From the NCBI RefSeq assembly GCF_003581645.1, contig NZ_QXFK01000014.1, positions 496,001-560,000 on the forward strand: 64,000 bases of DNA. Reading direction: 5' to 3'. The position numbers were made by a program, and so were the translations under genes. The notes beneath the pieces are model-generated. The model did no database searches. It saw nothing but the letters and a program-made list of their open reading frames with translations, and had not been told where the DNA came from. The stretch comes from Pelagerythrobacter aerophilus (lineage in GTDB: Bacteria > Pseudomonadota > Alphaproteobacteria > Sphingomonadales > Sphingomonadaceae). Every line of letters starts with the position of its first letter. Position 1 is the stretch's first letter. This document shows, in pieces, positions 29,528 to 37,590 of the stretch.

Positions 29528-30010
29528 ATGACGATTTCGGTAGGCGACAAAATTCCCGATGTGACGCTGGTCAAGGCGACCGAGAACGGACCCGAGAAGG
29601 TTCAGTCGAGCGACTACTTCAAGGGCAAGAAGGTCGCGCTGTTCTCCGTCCCCGGCGCGTTCACCCCGACCTGCTCCGCCCGGCACCTTCCCGGCTACGT
29701 GGAGAAGGCGCAGGACCTGAAGGCGAAGGGCGTCGACGAGATCGCCTGCACCGCCGTCAACGACGCCTTCGTGATGGGCGCCTGGAACCAGAACGCGGGC
29801 TCAGGCGACATCACTATGCTCGCCGACGGCAACGGTGAGTTCGCCGAAGCGGTGGGGCTGACGATGGACGGCAGCGGCTTCGGCCTCGGCAAGCGCGGCC
29901 AGCGTTACTCGATGATCGTCGAGGATGGCGTGGTGAAGGAACTCAATGTCGAGCAGCCGGGCGACTTCTCGGTCTCGAGCGCGGAGCACATGCTCGGCCA
30001 GCTCGGCTGA
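29528..30010 (+). CDS. peroxiredoxin (Prx5-like, thiol peroxidase)
   Basis: A cytoplasmic 160-aa peroxiredoxin that reduces hydroperoxides. The peroxidatic cysteine lies in P-G-A-F-T-P-T-C-S, with a conserved Arg in the C-terminal half (G-K-R-G-Q-R-Y-S). The start ATG at 29528 (M-T-I-S-V-G-D) follows GAAAGGAA. It is divergent from ahcY and followed by a good terminator. Confidence 0.94.
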   Translation: MTISVGDKIPDVTLVKATENGPEKVQSSDYFKGKKVALFSVPGAFTPTCSARHLPGYVEKAQDLKAKGVDEIACTAVNDAFVMGAWNQNAGSGDITMLADGNGEFAEAVGLTMDGSGFGLGKRGQRYSMIVEDGVVKELNVEQPGDFSVSSAEHMLGQLG

Positions 30011-30055
30011 AGCGTCTCCTCAGTCCGGCCCACGCCGGACGTAATGAAAGTACCG

Positions 30056-30086
30056 GCCGGGGCGTTCTGCGACGTCCCGGCTTTTT
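30056..30086 (+). terminator. intrinsic terminator of the peroxiredoxin gene
   Basis: A 9-bp stem GCCGGGGCG / CGTCCCGGC (one G-T pair) with an 8-base loop is followed by TTTTT, 46 bases after the stop codon. Confidence 0.85.
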
Positions 30087-30110
30087 CGTAGCGATCAGGC
30101 CGTCACCAAT

Positions 30111-30140
30111 GATCGTGACCCTAGCGAAAGCTGGGATGAG
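30111..30140. repeat. REP-like palindrome
   Basis: The core CCTAGC-GAAA-GCTGGG (30120-30135) with flanking GTGA and GATGAG resembles the palindromes at 5139 and 53641. It lies between the convergent peroxiredoxin and folE genes. Confidence 0.6.
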
Positions 30141-30178
30141 TGACTGGCCGAAAGGGGCGCTGCGCGCCCCAACAGCCC

Positions 30179-30787
30179 TCAATACCCCATCAGCTTGAGG
30201 ACCTCCTCGCGGCTGCGAGGATCGTCGAGGAAGGTGCCCATCATACGACTGGTGGTCATGGTGACGCCAGGCGTTCGGACGCCGCGGGCGGTCATGCAGC
30301 TATGGCTGGCCTCGATCACGACGGCCACCCCTTGGGGTTGGAGGTGCTCCCAGATGCAGTCCGCGACTTCTGCGGTCAGGCGCTCCTGCACTTGCAGGCG
30401 GCGGGCAAAGCCGTGGAGAACGCGGGCGAGCTTGGAGATGCCGACGACGCGGTCGGTCGGGAGATACGCTATCGCGGCCTTGCCGATGATCGGTGCCATA
30501 TGGTGCTCGCAGTGGCTCTGGAAAGGGATGTCCCTGAGCAGAACGATCTCGTTGTAGCCGCCGACTTCCTCGAACACGCGGCTGAGATGGATGGAAGGAT
30601 CCTCCCCGTAACCGAGGCAATACTCCTTCCACGCTCTGGCGACACGCTGGGGCGTGTCGAGCAGGCCTTCGCGCAAGGGATCGTCGCCCGCCCAGCGGAT
30701 CAGAGTGCGGATCGCCTCCTGCACGTCCTCGGGCACCGGCGGCTTTCCGCGGGGATCGTCTTCGTCCGGTCCGACTAGGCTGCTCAT
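30179..30787 (-). CDS. folE: GTP cyclohydrolase I FolE
   Basis: Converts GTP to dihydroneopterin triphosphate, the first step to folate. The 202-aa protein has the zinc-site motif S-H-C-E-H-H and later conserved Q-E-R-L-T and T-R-G segments with another zinc Cys expected nearby. The ATG overlaps the stop of the phospholipase-D-family gene by 4 bases. The other folate genes are not adjacent. Confidence 0.96.
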   Translation of the reverse strand: MSSLVGPDEDDPRGKPPVPEDVQEAIRTLIRWAGDDPLREGLLDTPQRVARAWKEYCLGYGEDPSIHLSRVFEEVGGYNEIVLLRDIPFQSHCEHHMAPIIGKAAIAYLPTDRVVGISKLARVLHGFARRLQVQERLTAEVADCIWEHLQPQGVAVVIEASHSCMTARGVRTPGVTMTTSRMMGTFLDDPRSREEVLKLMGY

Positions 30788-32322
30788 TTCCCTATCCTCT
30801 TCTTTGCCCCGCGAAAGGCGCGGCGCAGCGAGCTCCCCTTACGGAAAAGTCCACCTTTGGCAAACGGCTCGAACAGCTCTTCCGGTCGCTCGGGATCAAG
30901 CAAGCCGGACCCGGCAACCGTCTCCTCGATCGCACCGATCTCGGGTGGATCGAAGGCTCGCAGCGAGCGCTCTTCCCCCTGTCCGTGCGCGGCGATCAGG
31001 CCATGCATCGAAGGGTCCGCAGCAAGCAGCCGCGCCACCTCTTTCCCCTCGAGTCCGCAGTGCTCGCCGAGCAGCGAGTGGCGCAACGCCGCGACCCCGT
31101 CACAAGCGTGGTCGTTGCCCGGTCGATCGCAGTCGATGAACACGTCGCATTCGGAATCGAGGCCCATCGAGCGGTTGTTGAAATTGGCCGAACCGATCCG
31201 GAGAATCCGATCGTCCACGATCATCAACTTTGCGTGCACGTAGATCGGCGTATCGCCGGTGTGCGGAACATAGACCTGGAAGCGGCGCTTGTGGTCGAGC
31301 TCGGCGAGGCTGTGGAGCAGGCAGTTGCGTGCATGATCCATCGCCTGCTGTTCGAGCCAGCCCTCGGCCGTTAGCGGCTGGACCATCACGATCTCGGGCG
31401 GATCGTCCTCCTTCAGCCGCTCACCGATCGCCTCGGCGATCTTGCGCGAGGTGAAGTACTGGTTCTCGCTGTAGATGAACCTCTCGGCGCGGGCGATCTG
31501 GGTGAGCAGCAGTTGCTCGATCTCGTTCACCTGAGGCGATCCGTCGTGCTTGGCGCGCGTTCGCGCGATACCGATCTCCACATCCTCGAACTGAACGGGC
31601 AAATCGTCGGGCCAGAGGCTTTCGTCGGGGATCGGCACTTTCTCGAGGCGCTCGCCGCCCGCCCGCTCCCACCGGTTGCGGCCGAGAGCGCCGAGCTCGC
31701 GCGCGGCATCGCCTTCGAACATCATCGTTGCGTCGTGCCAGGGTCCATAGCGTCTGCCATGTGGACGTCGCCGGCGCCGATCGTGCTCCAGATGCTCGCG
31801 CGTGTCCCATCGGTCCTGGGTCATGTCGATCCCGCCGCAGACGGCCAGTTTGTCGTCCAGCACGGCGATCTTCTGGTGGTGCGAGCAACCGACCGGGTGG
31901 TGGGTGTCGAACTTGAAGGTGATCCCGCGGTGCGCGGCCATGCGCGCCAGATCCACCAGCATGTAGCCGCGCAGCATGAACTGGAGCAGGCCCAGGCTCC
32001 ACTTGAGAACCCGGATCTCGATCCCCGGACGATGGCGCGCGAGCCACATAAGGAAGCTACCGAGCCGGCGCGGATACTTGCGGCGCAGGATCCGATGGAA
32101 CCAGCGGCGGCCCAGCGCGAGGTGAATACGCGTGTCGAAATCCCATCCGACCAGAAATATCCGGTGGCGCGCCTTTAGCATCGCCTGCTGCATCAGCGCG
32201 AAATAGGCTGCCGCATCGACGATCACGCTCGCGCGATCGACGCGAGCATAGCGCCAGACGCCCGGTTCTTCCGAATGGTCGTCGAAATCCGGCTCGCTCA
32301 AGTCTTCCTCGGCCGCAGTCAC
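30784..32322 (-). CDS. phospholipase D-family protein (cardiolipin synthase-like)
   Basis: A 512-aa protein with two HKD motifs, H-Q-K-I-A-V-L-D and H-A-K-L-M-I-V-D, spaced as in PLD/phosphatidyltransferases. A nearby G-S-A-N-F-N-N-R-S-M-G-L motif is typical of cardiolipin synthases. No N-terminal membrane segments are seen, so it could be a peripheral phosphatidyltransferase or a phospholipase. The start is GTG at 32322. It is in line with the hemerythrin gene upstream and folE downstream. Confidence 0.88.
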   Translation of the reverse strand: MTAAEEDLSEPDFDDHSEEPGVWRYARVDRASVIVDAAAYFALMQQAMLKARHRIFLVGWDFDTRIHLALGRRWFHRILRRKYPRRLGSFLMWLARHRPGIEIRVLKWSLGLLQFMLRGYMLVDLARMAAHRGITFKFDTHHPVGCSHHQKIAVLDDKLAVCGGIDMTQDRWDTREHLEHDRRRRRPHGRRYGPWHDATMMFEGDAARELGALGRNRWERAGGERLEKVPIPDESLWPDDLPVQFEDVEIGIARTRAKHDGSPQVNEIEQLLLTQIARAERFIYSENQYFTSRKIAEAIGERLKEDDPPEIVMVQPLTAEGWLEQQAMDHARNCLLHSLAELDHKRRFQVYVPHTGDTPIYVHAKLMIVDDRILRIGSANFNNRSMGLDSECDVFIDCDRPGNDHACDGVAALRHSLLGEHCGLEGKEVARLLAADPSMHGLIAAHGQGEERSLRAFDPPEIGAIEETVAGSGLLDPERPEELFEPFAKGGLFRKGSSLRRAFRGAKKRIGK

Positions 32323-32338
32323 CCTCCCTTGCTTTCCG

Positions 32339-32830
32339 CTATTCCTTGGCGTCTTCCATCTTCTCCGGCGTTACCTCGGCGTCCGCCTTTTCCGCCCGCT
32401 TGCGGCGCTCGAAGACCGATTCCATGTACGCCTCATCCTCTTCAGTGAGATATTTTTCGAAGTCGGGGAAGTGCTCGTCCTCCTCTTCCTCGATATGGTG
32501 GCGGTAGCGATGATCGAGGGCCTTGAACTTGCTCATCCAGTCACCGCTCGACATCTTCGTCGCGGCCAGATCGTTGAGCATCTCGTCGATCTCGTGATGC
32601 TCGGCCACGGAATGGCGTGTTTCGTCGGTGGTCTCGGGCTTCCGCAGCATGGTCGAATAGAGCGCCTGCTCCTCCGCTGCTGCGTGGCTCTTCAATTCCC
32701 TGGTCAGTTCGGTGAAAAGGGCTTCACGCCTCTCGTCTTCGTCGCGGCTGTCGAGAATCCGGTCGAGCAGTTCGCGGTGCTTGTCGTGATCCTGCTTGAG
32801 ACGCGCGAAGATCGCTTCGGCTGCTGCCAT
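32339..32830 (-). CDS. hemerythrin HHE-domain protein
   Basis: A 163-aa four-helix protein with repeated His/Glu iron ligands: H-D-K-H-R-E-L-L, H-A-A-A-E-E-Q-A-L-Y, H-H-E-I-D-E-M-L and H-R-Y-R-H-H-I-E-E-E-E. Such proteins bind a di-iron centre and sense or store oxygen or nitric oxide, or serve in iron-sulfur repair. The last third is charged and coiled-coil-like. Start M-A-A-A-E-A-I-F is used; an upstream extension overlaps the divergent zincin gene. Confidence 0.88.
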   Translation of the reverse strand: MAAAEAIFARLKQDHDKHRELLDRILDSRDEDERREALFTELTRELKSHAAAEEQALYSTMLRKPETTDETRHSVAEHHEIDEMLNDLAATKMSSGDWMSKFKALDHRYRHHIEEEEDEHFPDFEKYLTEEDEAYMESVFERRKRAEKADAEVTPEKMEDAKE

Positions 32831-32942
32831 ATCGGGAGGTTCCTGTTCGGTTGATGTTCCACCAAAAAATGGACGAGTCGAAGCATTGTTCCTCGCGCTC
32901 CCAGGGGGTGACGAAGGCCCGAACGCACTCCATATTCGCGGT

Positions 32943-33359
32943 ATGGACGCATTCCGACAGGTCCCGCCGACTGCCGAGGACATGGAGCGCATGGCGCAGG
33001 CCGTGATCGATTCCCTGCCCGAGGAATTTCGCGAGCCGCTGCGCCAGGTCGTCGTGCGGATCGAGGAGTTCGCCACGCGCGAACAGCTCGATTCGGTCGA
33101 TATCCGCAGCAAGTGGAATCTTACCGGCCTCTACGAAGGACGTCCGCTCGGCGAGCAGTCGATCTGGGACCCCGGCGACCTACCGCCGGTCATCAGCCTG
33201 TTCCGCCAACCGCTAGTGCGGGAATGGCGCGAAACCGGTGTCGATTTCAGCGATTTGGTGCGGCATGTGGTGATTCACGAAGCTGGGCATCACTTCGGCT
33301 TTTCCGACGACGAGATGCATTGGCTGGAAGAGAGCGTGGACGACGGGCTTGCGCCCTAG
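32943..33359 (+). CDS. metallopeptidase family protein (zincin, DUF1025-like)
   Basis: A small 138-aa cytoplasmic protein with the zinc-binding H-E-A-G-H-H motif near its C-terminus, followed by F-G-F-S-D-D-E. This matches the minimal zincin family found next to many alphaproteobacterial genes. The substrate is unknown. Start M-D-A-F-R-Q is chosen; an upstream frame to 32796 overlaps the divergent hemerythrin gene. It ends in a 4-base convergent overlap with the PilZ gene. Confidence 0.85.
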   Translation: MDAFRQVPPTAEDMERMAQAVIDSLPEEFREPLRQVVVRIEEFATREQLDSVDIRSKWNLTGLYEGRPLGEQSIWDPGDLPPVISLFRQPLVREWRETGVDFSDLVRHVVIHEAGHHFGFSDDEMHWLEESVDDGLAP

Positions 33360-33670
33360 CTGTCAGGATTCCGCGCAAGCTGGTTGCGGATGTGATCGAG
33401 CACGGGGCCATAGATCGGGTTCTCGAACTCGACCCCGACAACCTGGCGCTCGGCCCACTTCACCGTGGCGGCGATCGGGCCGATCGGGCCGATGCGGATC
33501 GTGATCTGCGCACCGGGAAGCAGGCTGCCGAACTTGTCGAAGAAGCGGCAGCCGCGTTCCGAGATGTCGAGCACGCTGACGTCCTTGGGCACACCGCTGC
33601 CAGTGCGGTAGCGCCCTTCGACCGCGATATGGTGACGCTCCTCGCGCCGGCCCTCGTCCCCCTGCCCCAT
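33356..33670 (-). CDS. PilZ-domain protein, predicted cyclic-di-GMP receptor
   Basis: A 104-aa stand-alone PilZ domain. The c-di-GMP-binding motifs R-R-E-E-R near the N-terminus and D-I-S-E-R-G (a D-x-S-x-x-G type) are present. It could relay c-di-GMP levels to motility or envelope functions. The frame continues upstream through tRNA-Arg, which is an artefact; the start at M-G-Q-G-D-E-G is used. Confidence 0.85.
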   Translation of the reverse strand: MGQGDEGRREERHHIAVEGRYRTGSGVPKDVSVLDISERGCRFFDKFGSLLPGAQITIRIGPIGPIAATVKWAERQVVGVEFENPIYGPVLDHIRNQLARNPDS

Positions 33671-33763
33671 GTGCGGGAAATTACGCCGGAGGGCAGACGA
33701 AGCAATAGGGATTCGCGAAAGGCCCGGGTTCGACGAGAGCTTCGGTCTTGTCGGGCCATAAGC

Positions 33764-33797
33764 AAACAGGGCCGCCTCCGAGAGAGACAGCCCTGTT
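33764..33797 (-). terminator. probable terminator after tRNA-Arg
   Basis: A 9-bp perfect stem AAACAGGGC (33764-33772) and GCCCTGTTT (33789-33797) begins 3 bases after the tRNA-Arg CCA on the minus strand and ends in TTT. Confidence 0.6.
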
Positions 33798-33799
33798 TG

Positions 33800-33876
33800 A
33801 TGGCGCGCCCGAAAGGATTCGAACCTCTGACCCCCAGATTCGTAGTCTGGTGCTCTATCCAGCTGAGCTACGGGCG
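33800..33876 (-). tRNA. tRNA-Arg(ACG)
   Basis: A complete cloverleaf with acceptor GCGCCCG/CGGGCGC, D-arm with AGCTCAGCTGGATAGAGC, anticodon loop CTACGAA (anticodon ACG, whose A34 is normally converted to inosine by TadA), T-loop TTCGAAT, discriminator G and encoded CCA. It is 77 nt with CCA. Confidence 0.96.
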
Positions 33877-33922
33877 CGCTTGGAGGGCGCCACATAAGGG
33901 GGGGAGTCGGGCTTGGCAATCC

Positions 33923-34357
33923 CTATTGGACGGCTTTTTCGGACGAGCCTCCGAACAGCGCCCGGCAGAGCGCCACGTCCAGCGGAGGCTTGGGCAGCGG
34001 GATGATCTCTTCGCGCGTGAGCCAGGCGACCTCCCCGCCCTCGAGTGCCTGAGGCTCGCCAGTCCAGTGGTCGGTCCGGTAAAGGAGAATTACGATCCCG
34101 GGCGCACCGTCGTGCAGCGCCGATTGGGCAAAGCTAACGGGCTGGAGCCGATCGCGGCGGATCGCGATGCCGAGTTCCTCGCGGATTTCCCGCTCCAGCG
34201 CACGATCGGGCAGTTCGTCCGGCTCGACCTTGCCGCCGGGGAATTCCCACAGCCCCCCATGATGCTTTTCCGGCGGGCGACGGTGCATCAGCCAGCGACT
34301 ATCAGCCTTCCTCAACGCCAGCGCCACGACCGCGATCCACTTCGACTTCCGTTCCAT
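33923..34357 (-). CDS. mutT: Nudix hydrolase MutT, 8-oxo-dGTP diphosphatase
   Basis: Removes 8-oxo-dGTP from the nucleotide pool. The 144-aa protein has a full Nudix box running G-G-K-V-E-P to R-E-I-R-E-E-L-G-I, and the MutT-type N-terminus V-V-A-L-A-L-R. It lies upstream of tRNA-Arg and is divergent from the Flp pilin genes. Confidence 0.92.
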   Translation of the reverse strand: MERKSKWIAVVALALRKADSRWLMHRRPPEKHHGGLWEFPGGKVEPDELPDRALEREIREELGIAIRRDRLQPVSFAQSALHDGAPGIVILLYRTDHWTGEPQALEGGEVAWLTREEIIPLPKPPLDVALCRALFGGSSEKAVQ

Positions 34358-34437
34358 CCCGCGGGCTTATCAGAACTTTTTCTTAATAGAGATGGCTCAT
34401 GGTTCGCGCTCGGGACCGTACCGGGGGGAAGCGTCCA

Positions 34438-34620
34438 ATGCAGCAGACGAATCTTCTGAAGCGCATCGCATGCGACACCCGCGGCGCAACTGCCATCGAG
34501 TACGGCCTGATCGTGGCTTTGATCGTGATCGCCTGCATGGGCGCTCTCCAGCTCGTCGCCGGGGAGACCATCGAACTGTGGGGCCGGGTTTCGAGCGAGG
34601 TCACCAGAGAGAGGGGATAG
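34438..34620 (+). CDS. Flp family type IVb pilin, first copy
   Basis: A 60-aa prepilin with the Flp processing region R-G-A-T-A-I-E-Y-G-L-I, where prepilin peptidase would cleave before or near the A-T-A, followed by a hydrophobic helix. Start M-Q-Q-T-N is chosen because GGGGGGAAG lies 8 bases upstream. It is the first of two tandem pilin genes. No tad assembly genes are in view. Confidence 0.9.
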   Translation: MQQTNLLKRIACDTRGATAIEYGLIVALIVIACMGALQLVAGETIELWGRVSSEVTRERG

Positions 34621-34741
34621 GATGATCGGCCGTTGCCGACCTTTAGCACTTTATAAAGCCATTCCCCTTATTGCCGCTCACTGCTCGTTCCCGCGTTGCA
34701 GGAAAGAGTTCGGGTATCGAAGACTGAACCAGGAGACTGAC

Positions 34742-34906
34742 ATGAAGTTCATCAACAAGCTGCTCCGCGACGAGCAGGGCGCCACCGCCATCGAATACGG
34801 CCTGATCGCCGCTCTGATCGCGGTTGCTGCCATGGGCGCAATGGGAACTCTCGGCGGAAAGCTGACGGAGACGTTCTCGGCTGTCTCGTCCAAGATGGGC
34901 GGCTGA
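34742..34906 (+). CDS. Flp family type IVb pilin, second copy
   Basis: A 54-aa prepilin with Q-G-A-T-A-I-E-Y-G-L-I-A and a very Ala/Gly-rich helix ending S-K-M-G-G. It starts at the ATG after GGAGACTGAC. It lies 121 bases after the first pilin and is followed by a strong terminator. The spacing and the AT-rich stretch between them suggest it may have its own promoter. The two copies differ in C-terminal parts and so may not be interchangeable. Confidence 0.92.
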   Translation: MKFINKLLRDEQGATAIEYGLIAALIAVAAMGAMGTLGGKLTETFSAVSSKMGG

Positions 34907-34925
34907 AGCCAATAATCGCACGAAG

Positions 34926-34955
34926 GGCGGCGGGAGCGATCCCGCCGCCTTTTTT
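34926..34955 (+). terminator. strong intrinsic terminator of the pilin genes
   Basis: A 10-bp perfect stem GGCGGCGGGA / TCCCGCCGCC with tetraloop GCGA is followed by six T, 19 bases after the second pilin stop. Confidence 0.92.
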
Positions 34956-34971
34956 GTGCGCGGGCGAATGT

Positions 34972-36444
34972 CTAGCTCCCCCTCACGACGATCTTCACCT
35001 TCTGCCCGGCCTGCAGAGTATCGCCAGAGCCGAGACCGTTGAGCACCCGGAAACGTTGCTCCTGTGCGTTATCGTAGGCCATGCGCCGCGCCAGCGATGA
35101 AATCGTATCGCCGCTGCGCACCGTCACTACGTCGATCCGCCGTGGCACGACCTGATTCGCCTCCGCCTGACTGATCCGGCGCATCGAGTTGAACATCGGC
35201 GTGAACACCCCCGACCGCCCGGCCTGGCTGATCGCGGCGAAGTGGAACGCCTGATTGTTCGAGAACTCATAGGCGAACACCACCACATCCACTTGGCCAT
35301 TGCCGCTGTTGACGCGCGCGATGCCGTAAGCGGCCGGAATGCCGTTCACCGTCGTCTGTTCCATGCTCGCCGGGGCCAGCGTCTGCTGGTTGCCGCCGAG
35401 CGCGCGGAATACGCTGCGAATGTAGTTGCCGAGATTGCCGTCGTAGGGCCCGGTGCTGAGCTGCGCCTGCCCGCTTTGCCCGTTGATCGACACCGCGCGG
35501 GTGCCATTGACCATGTAGAATCCCTGCGGCGCGGTGAACGAGAGCCGGAATACCGGATGGATGAACTGCCGCCCCTCGATGATCCCCTGCGCCGGATCGT
35601 CGCCATAGACCAGGCCGTCTATCCGCGTCAGGAAGGTGTCGCGATTGGTGACGCCGGTACCGCCGGCCGCCCTTTGCAGCGCCGTCTGCACGCGGCTCGC
35701 CGGGTCGGGGTGGGTCGAGGCCCATTCGGGTACCCTCGCGTCATCACGACCCTGCAGAGAAGCATCGAGCGCGTTCTGCGCGGCGAGGCTCTGCAACACG
35801 GTAGCCATCGCTCGCGGATCGTAGCCTGCGCGGTTGAGATACTGGATGCCGAGCTCGTCCGCCTGCAATTCCTGATCGCGCGAGAAGCGCAGCGTCAGCA
35901 TTTGCGATCCCTGCAGGATACCGCGGGAGATTTGCTGTCCGATACCGCTGTCGCCCAGCAGGATGCCCGACAGAATCGCCCCGGCCGCGCCAAGCAGAGT
36001 GTTCTGCTGGGCCGCAGCCTGCCGGCGCTGCGAGTGGCGGGCTGCGACGTGGCCGACTTCATGCCCGAGCACGCCCGCGAGCTCCGCTTCGTTGTTCATC
36101 AGCGTGACGAGCTGGCGCGTAGTGTAGACGTAGCCACCCGGGATGGCGAAGGCGTTGTTGACCGAGCTGTTAAGCAGCGTGACGGTGAAATCCGACTGGG
36201 CGTTACCCAGTCCCGACTGCACCGCGATGTTCTTACCGACCTGCTCCACGTACTGCGCCTGCGGACCCGTCATCGCCCCGCCGAACTCGGCGAGGAGCTG
36301 AGGATGCGCCTCTGCGCCCATCTTCGCTTCCGGCTGCGTGATAGGCGTCGACGCGCTGGGGATATTGCCCATCGAGGTGCATGAACCGAGCGTAACGGAA
36401 AGCGCGGCGACCGAAGCCAGCGCGAGGGGTTTCAAGCGACGCAT
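34972..36444 (-). CDS. M48-family metalloprotease lipoprotein with C-terminal LysM domain
   Basis: A 490-aa exported protein. The N-terminus M-R-R-L-K plus hydrophobic core ends at a lipobox L-G-S-C (Cys22). The M48 zinc motif H-E-V-G-H-V-A-A-R-H is followed by the third-ligand region E-L-Q-A-D-E-L-G. The C-terminal 50 residues form a LysM module (V-R-S-G-D-T-I-S-S-L) for peptidoglycan binding. It resembles BepA/LoiP-type outer-membrane quality-control proteases. The start at 36444 removes seven residues that lack signal character. Confidence 0.92.
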   Translation of the reverse strand: MRRLKPLALASVAALSVTLGSCTSMGNIPSASTPITQPEAKMGAEAHPQLLAEFGGAMTGPQAQYVEQVGKNIAVQSGLGNAQSDFTVTLLNSSVNNAFAIPGGYVYTTRQLVTLMNNEAELAGVLGHEVGHVAARHSQRRQAAAQQNTLLGAAGAILSGILLGDSGIGQQISRGILQGSQMLTLRFSRDQELQADELGIQYLNRAGYDPRAMATVLQSLAAQNALDASLQGRDDARVPEWASTHPDPASRVQTALQRAAGGTGVTNRDTFLTRIDGLVYGDDPAQGIIEGRQFIHPVFRLSFTAPQGFYMVNGTRAVSINGQSGQAQLSTGPYDGNLGNYIRSVFRALGGNQQTLAPASMEQTTVNGIPAAYGIARVNSGNGQVDVVVFAYEFSNNQAFHFAAISQAGRSGVFTPMFNSMRRISQAEANQVVPRRIDVVTVRSGDTISSLARRMAYDNAQEQRFRVLNGLGSGDTLQAGQKVKIVVRGS

Positions 36445-36632
36445 TGCGATGTCTCCTCCAAGCATGCGCGACGCTGCGATCGCCGCTGCGGTTGATTCTA
36501 TGCGAGAAACCCGGCGTCCGGGGGCTTGGTTCCCGTGGCATCGCGAGCCGTCGCTCTCTTCACCGCCATCGGCGAAAGCAGGGAGACGGTTCTATCGCGG
36601 ATGACAGACGATGGGAGCGGCCGCCGCTCCGA

Positions 36633-37580
36633 TCAGGCGCCGTCGATCTGGAGGAACCGTTCCTCACGCATGCGCCTGATCTCATCGGGCGACAGGCTAC
36701 CGAGCGCGTCCAGCTCTTCGCCGATCGCGCGCGCCAGCACTTGCGCGGTCGCTACGGGATCGCGATGCGCGCCGCCCACAGGTTCGGGCACGATGCGGTC
36801 GATAACGCCGAGCCGCTCGAGATGCTGGGCGGTCACCTTCATCGCTTCGGCCGCATCGGGCGCTTTCTCCGCCGTGCGCCAAAGGATGGAGGCGCAGCCT
36901 TCGGGAGATATCACCGAGTACACCGCATGTTCGAGCATCAGCACACGCTCCGCGCTCGCCAGTGCGACCGCGCCGCCCGAACCGCCCTCGCCCACGATCG
37001 TCGCGACCATCGGCACCGGCAGCGCAAGACACGCTTCCGTCGAACGCGCGATCGCCTCGGCCTGACCGCGTTCTTCCGCCTCGACGCCGGGGAAGGCCCC
37101 CGAGGTATCGACGAGCGTGACCACCGGCAGGCCGAAGCGCCCGGCCATCTCCATCAGACGGATCGCCTTGCGGTACCCTTCGGGCTTGCCCATGCCGAAA
37201 TTGTGCCGCAGGCGGCTTTCTGTGTCGTTGCCCTTCTCGTGCCCGATCAGCATGACGCGCCGATCGCCCAGCTTCGCGAATCCGCCGAGGATCGCTTCGT
37301 CTTCGCCATAGCAGCGGTCGCCGCCGAGCGGGATGAACTCTTCGAACGCATGTTCGACGAAATCGCGGAAGTGCGGCCGTGCCGGATGGCGGGCCACTTG
37401 CGTTTTCTGCCACGGGGTCAACGCGCCATACGTGCTGGCGAGCAGGTCCGCGCTCTTCTGTTCGAGCCGCTGGAGCTCGCCCGAGATATCGACGTCGTCG
37501 CCTTCGGCTGCGGTGCGCAGCTCCGCGATCCGAGCCTCGAGCTGCGCGACGGGCTTCTCGAATTCGAGATAGGAAATCAT
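36633..37580 (-). CDS. accA: acetyl-CoA carboxylase carboxyltransferase subunit alpha
   Basis: Transfers carboxyl from carboxybiotin to acetyl-CoA with AccD, committing carbon to fatty acids. The 315-aa protein starts M-I-S-Y-L-E-F-E-K, a typical AccA start, and has R-P-H-F-R-D-F, L-V-D-T-S-G-A-F-P-G and G-E-G-G-S-G-G-A motifs. A frame extension to 37763 overlaps xerD and is dismissed. A 7-bp hairpin at 36614-36630 follows the stop without a T-tract. Confidence 0.97.
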   Translation of the reverse strand: MISYLEFEKPVAQLEARIAELRTAAEGDDVDISGELQRLEQKSADLLASTYGALTPWQKTQVARHPARPHFRDFVEHAFEEFIPLGGDRCYGEDEAILGGFAKLGDRRVMLIGHEKGNDTESRLRHNFGMGKPEGYRKAIRLMEMAGRFGLPVVTLVDTSGAFPGVEAEERGQAEAIARSTEACLALPVPMVATIVGEGGSGGAVALASAERVLMLEHAVYSVISPEGCASILWRTAEKAPDAAEAMKVTAQHLERLGVIDRIVPEPVGGAHRDPVATAQVLARAIGEELDALGSLSPDEIRRMREERFLQIDGA

Positions 37581-37590
37581 CGCAGAGCGC

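Noticed and set aside
33671-33919. N-terminal extension of the PilZ frame containing V-A-Q-L-D-R-A-P-D-Y-E
   Set aside because: It reads through the tRNA-Arg gene on its own strand; the true start lies at 33670.
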